A stretch of DNA of 64,000 bases from an uncultured Eubacteriales bacterium (GTDB taxonomy: Bacteria; Bacillota; Clostridia; Oscillospirales; Acutalibacteraceae), in contig ONFG01000001.1 of assembly GCA_900317025.1 (NCBI GenBank), positions 1 through 64,000 on the forward strand, in the 5' to 3' direction. Each line of letters opens with the position of its first letter. Within the stretch, counting starts at the first letter, position 1. Below are positions 60,863-64,000 of this stretch, one piece after another. Position numbers and translations under genes: made by a program. The notes below the pieces were generated by a model. It saw only the letters and a list, made by a program, of their open reading frames with translations. It did no database searches and was not told the origin of the DNA.

Positions 60863-62261
60863 TCTTAGCACCTCCGTAAAGTCTGGGATTTCTCAGGAAC
60901 TTGAAGCCCGAGATCGACTTGAGCATAAGTCTTGCCGCACCGATACCCATGATGAAGTTTGCGATGGTACCTACAAGAAGCGTGTAGCCGAAGGCGTAGA
61001 TCGCACCCGTTGTGGAAAGACCGAATATGAACGAAAGCATATTGAACGGACCAAACACAAGGATAAGGATAACGGCAACGATAACGATCGTCATGTTACC
61101 GTCGATGATAGCGGAGAGGGAGTTCTTCGTACCGGCGTTGATGGCGCTGTCGAGCGATTTGCCGCGCTTTAACTCCTCTCTGATTCGCTCTGCCGTAAGG
61201 ATGTTGGCGTCAACGCCCGTACCGAGCGAGAGGATCATGCCGGCGATACCGGGGAGCGTCATCGTAAAGCTGTTGAATACCGGGAAGTAACCGGAAACGG
61301 CAACGATGATGATAGCCATCTGACCCACGAGTGCGATAACGGAAACGAAGCCCGGCACTCTGAAGAATACGATCATGAAGATCGTGATAAAGCAAAGAGC
61401 GATGATAGCCGCAAGACCCATGGCATAAAGCGAGTTGGAGCCGAGAGTCGGGCTGATAGACGAAACGTTTACCGTTTCAAGAGTGAACGGCAGCGCGCCC
61501 GCATTGATCTTCGTAGCGAGAGCCGTAGCCTCTTCCGCTGTGAAATCACCGGAAATCTGAGCCTTGCCCTCGGAGATGACCTCGTTTACCGTCGGGTAAG
61601 AGAGAAGCGTGTCGTCCATCCAGATAGAGATCGTCTTGTTGAGATATGTAGTCGTAGCGTCCTTAAAAAGCTGCGTGCCTTCGTCGTTGAATTCAAGAGA
61701 AACGACGTACTTGATCTGACCGTTGTCGTCATAAACGCCTGCCTCGGCCTTTTTAACGGTCGAGCCGTCGAGAAGGACTGTCTCTGCCGTCTCGCCGGAC
61801 GGGGTCTTCATGACGGGGTTGCCGTCTGCGTCGTAGTCTACCGTCTCGTAGCCGTTGCCCGGGCGGAAGGTGAGAACGGCTGTTGCCGAGATCTCTTCGA
61901 TAGCCTCGTTCGGGTCATAGTTTGTGGTGTCTTCCTTCCAAGGAAAGCGGACGATAATCCTGTTGGAGCTTTCGTCTGCGTAAAGCTCGTAGTCGGTGAT
62001 GCTGTTTGATACAAGTCTCGTTTCGATAACGGACTTCGCCGACTCCAGCTGTTCGGGCGTAGCGTCCACGCCGTCTGCGGGCTGGAACGTAGCCTCAACG
62101 CCGCCCTTGATGTCGATTCCCCATCGAATGTCATCGATACCCTTGATACGGGTCGTCTTTACATCACCGTACTGCGTGTCAATGCCGCAAACCGACGTGA
62201 CAGCCAATGCGATGATGAGAAGCGCAACGATGAAGAATACGGGTTTTGCAACTCTTTTCAT
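60852..62261 (-). CDS. secD: Protein translocase subunit SecD
   Basis: The 469-residue protein has the SecD signature DIRWGIDIKGGVEATF, the large P1 head region (about residues 60-260, ETRLVSNSITDYELY), and six membrane segments with LSLGTGVDANILTAERIREE and FGYTLLVGTIANFIMG. It is the first gene of secDF. The leader (about 140 bases) is long for a housekeeping gene. Confidence 0.95.
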   Translation of the reverse strand: MKRVAKPVFFIVALLIIALAVTSVCGIDTQYGDVKTTRIKGIDDIRWGIDIKGGVEATFQPADGVDATPEQLESAKSVIETRLVSNSITDYELYADESSNRIIVRFPWKEDTTNYDPNEAIEEISATAVLTFRPGNGYETVDYDADGNPVMKTPSGETAETVLLDGSTVKKAEAGVYDDNGQIKYVVSLEFNDEGTQLFKDATTTYLNKTISIWMDDTLLSYPTVNEVISEGKAQISGDFTAEEATALATKINAGALPFTLETVNVSSISPTLGSNSLYAMGLAAIIALCFITIFMIVFFRVPGFVSVIALVGQMAIIIVAVSGYFPVFNSFTMTLPGIAGMILSLGTGVDANILTAERIREELKRGKSLDSAINAGTKNSLSAIIDGNMTIVIVAVILILVFGPFNMLSFIFGLSTTGAIYAFGYTLLVGTIANFIMGIGAARLMLKSISGFKFLRNPRLYGGAKNEG

Positions 62262-62578
62262 GCGTTTTAACCTCCGTTAAATGTATGATTACCGCCGCCG
62301 CGAATTACCTTCCGCTGCGGCCGTACCGCCAAAATAACTCTGCTGCGGCTTATTTGAGAGCCGTTTGGCGACAATTCGCCCGGCTTCAAAAGGTCGTAAC
62401 AGAGTTATTATAAGATTTTTCTCGTTAAAAGTCAATAAATTTATAAGAATTTAGTAAATAAATTTGATTTTTTCTCTTTTATTGAGCACAATTCCTATTT
62501 TATTCACATCAATTTAAGCTAAAATGTATATTAAATACGCAGCATTAAACTGTTGCTTTCAGCAAGCAGAGAGCCTGC
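62262..62578. other. Intergenic region with the secD promoter and leader
   Basis: The right part (62440-62578) is AT-rich with no gene. The secD leader has GC-rich segments, and AATAACTCTG (62332-62341) is inverted as CAGAGTTATT (62400-62409) at the promoter. Confidence 0.5.
62407..62435 (-). promoter_or_regulatory. Promoter of secDF
   Basis: TTGACT (62435-62430), 17 bases, TATAAT (62412-62407) on the minus strand. Confidence 0.8.
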
Positions 62579-63114
62579 TCAGCACTCGTAAGCGTAGCCT
62601 GCCCCGAGCATCTTCATGTTGATGTCGAGCAGGTCGCGGTGCCTTGCCGAGATGACCTTCTCGATCGCCGCTTTTACGCTGTCAAACGGGAAGCAGTCGC
62701 TCTTGCTCATAACGCTGCCGTGGATGACCATGTTGCCGAGGCGGTTGTCGCCGTTTTCGGAAGCGATCTCCGCTGCCGGAATGTAATAGACGTTTATGTC
62801 GTCACGCTCCGCCTTGCGGTCGATCAGCGAGGACTCGATAAAGAGCTTGCCTCCCTTTGCGACCGTCGGCTCATATTTGTCGAGCGAGGGGCGGTTCATC
62901 GCAATGACGATATCGGGATTGTCGATGATTGGGGAGCCTATTGGCTCGTCGCTGACGATGACCGAGCAGTTGCACGTGCCGCCTCTGACCTCGGGGCCGT
63001 AGGACGGCAGCCAGCTTACGTATCTGCCGGCGATCATGCCCTGGTACGCCATCAGCTTGCCCGTGAAGAGAATGCCCTGACCGCCGAAGCCGGCGATGAT
63101 GATCTTTGTCGTAC

Positions 63115-63118
<4 letters not shown>
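62579..63118 (-). CDS. 2-oxoacid:ferredoxin oxidoreductase gamma subunit
   Basis: The 179-residue subunit belongs to the POR/KOR gamma family ([52 protein letters not shown]). It is part of a ferredoxin-linked oxidative decarboxylase for 2-oxoacids. Its ATG overlaps the beta stop by four bases. The substrate (2-oxoisovalerate or 2-oxoglutarate) cannot be settled here, so no gene symbol is given. Confidence 0.92.
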
Positions 63119-63869
<751 letters not shown>

Positions 63870-63870
<1 letters not shown>

Positions 63871-64000
63871 TATAAAGCACCTCCTAAGCCGTTTACTTCC
63901 ATGATCTTATTGAGAACGTAGTCGGGCGAGGTTATCATGCCGCCGACTCTGTTGCAAAGGTGTACAGGCTTTTTGCACTGCGACGCAAGCCTTACGTCGT
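63870..64000 (-). CDS. 2-oxoacid:ferredoxin oxidoreductase alpha subunit, C-terminal end only
   Basis: The last 42 codons of a longer gene enter from the right edge (ending LNKIMEVNGLGGAL then TAA). The sequence KPVHLCNRVGGMITSPDYVL suits the C-terminus of a VorB/KorA-type alpha subunit, and its position before the beta and gamma genes supports that. The start is outside the window. Confidence 0.75.

Overview
The window looks like a chromosomal segment of an anaerobic Clostridia bacterium, most likely Ruminococcaceae/Oscillospirales. The basis is an electron-bifurcating [FeFe]-hydrogenase (hydABC) with a complete maturase set (hydEFG) and TM1266-type regulator, a ferredoxin-dependent 2-oxoacid oxidoreductase, aspS-gatCAB, pyrBI plus pyrK/pyrD, a SpoVM-like peptide and many consensus sigma-A promoters. 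I name the group by gene content only; no 16S rRNA is present.

Layout. 1-3.3 kb is a small accessory region: a YhcG-like PD-(D/E)XK protein running off the left edge, a type I methylase (hsdM) that appears to have lost about 45 internal residues, and a divergent SLOG-protein/XRE-regulator pair around a palindrome. 3.3-4.2 kb holds a hairpin-dense noncoding stretch and tRNA-Gly(TCC) and tRNA-Arg(TCT). 4.2-7.7 kb has divergent pdp and pyk. 8.1-14.5 kb is an RNA-repair cassette (pnkp-hen1) behind a double-WYL protein with its own consensus promoter. 14.6-20 kb carries sodC, a small unknown gene and lysR-metE-metF. 20-29 kb is the hydrogenase region. 29-32.2 kb has a phosphoesterase-fold protein with broken metal motifs, an AIM24-family protein and a small lipoprotein. 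32.4-43.2 kb is a ten-gene pyrimidine operon (pyrC-carA-carB-pyrK-pyrD-pyrF-HAD-pyrE-pyrB-pyrI). 43-45.5 kb has an ECF sigma/anti-sigma pair and hpf. 45.7-52.6 kb has dacA, recG, fakA and a Ser-Asp-repeat lipoprotein. 52.8-59.3 kb has a uracil permease and aspS-gatC-gatA-gatB. 59.5-62.3 kb has spoVM with a 47-codon membrane miniprotein, then secDF. 62.6-64 kb is a 2-oxoacid:ferredoxin oxidoreductase running off the right edge.

How the genes work together. HydABC would couple NADH and reduced ferredoxin to H2, the oxidoreductase would supply reduced ferredoxin, and HydEFG build the H-cluster. The pyr operon, uracil permease and pdp cover pyrimidine synthesis, uptake and salvage. AspS with GatCAB suggests tRNA-dependent amidation.

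The stretches that known genes explain least are the noncoding region at 3.5-3.9 kb, the WYL-Hen1-Pnkp cassette, the degenerate phosphoesterase at 29.4-30.2 kb, the miniprotein beside spoVM, and a roughly 85-bp palindromic repeat present in three intergenic copies.
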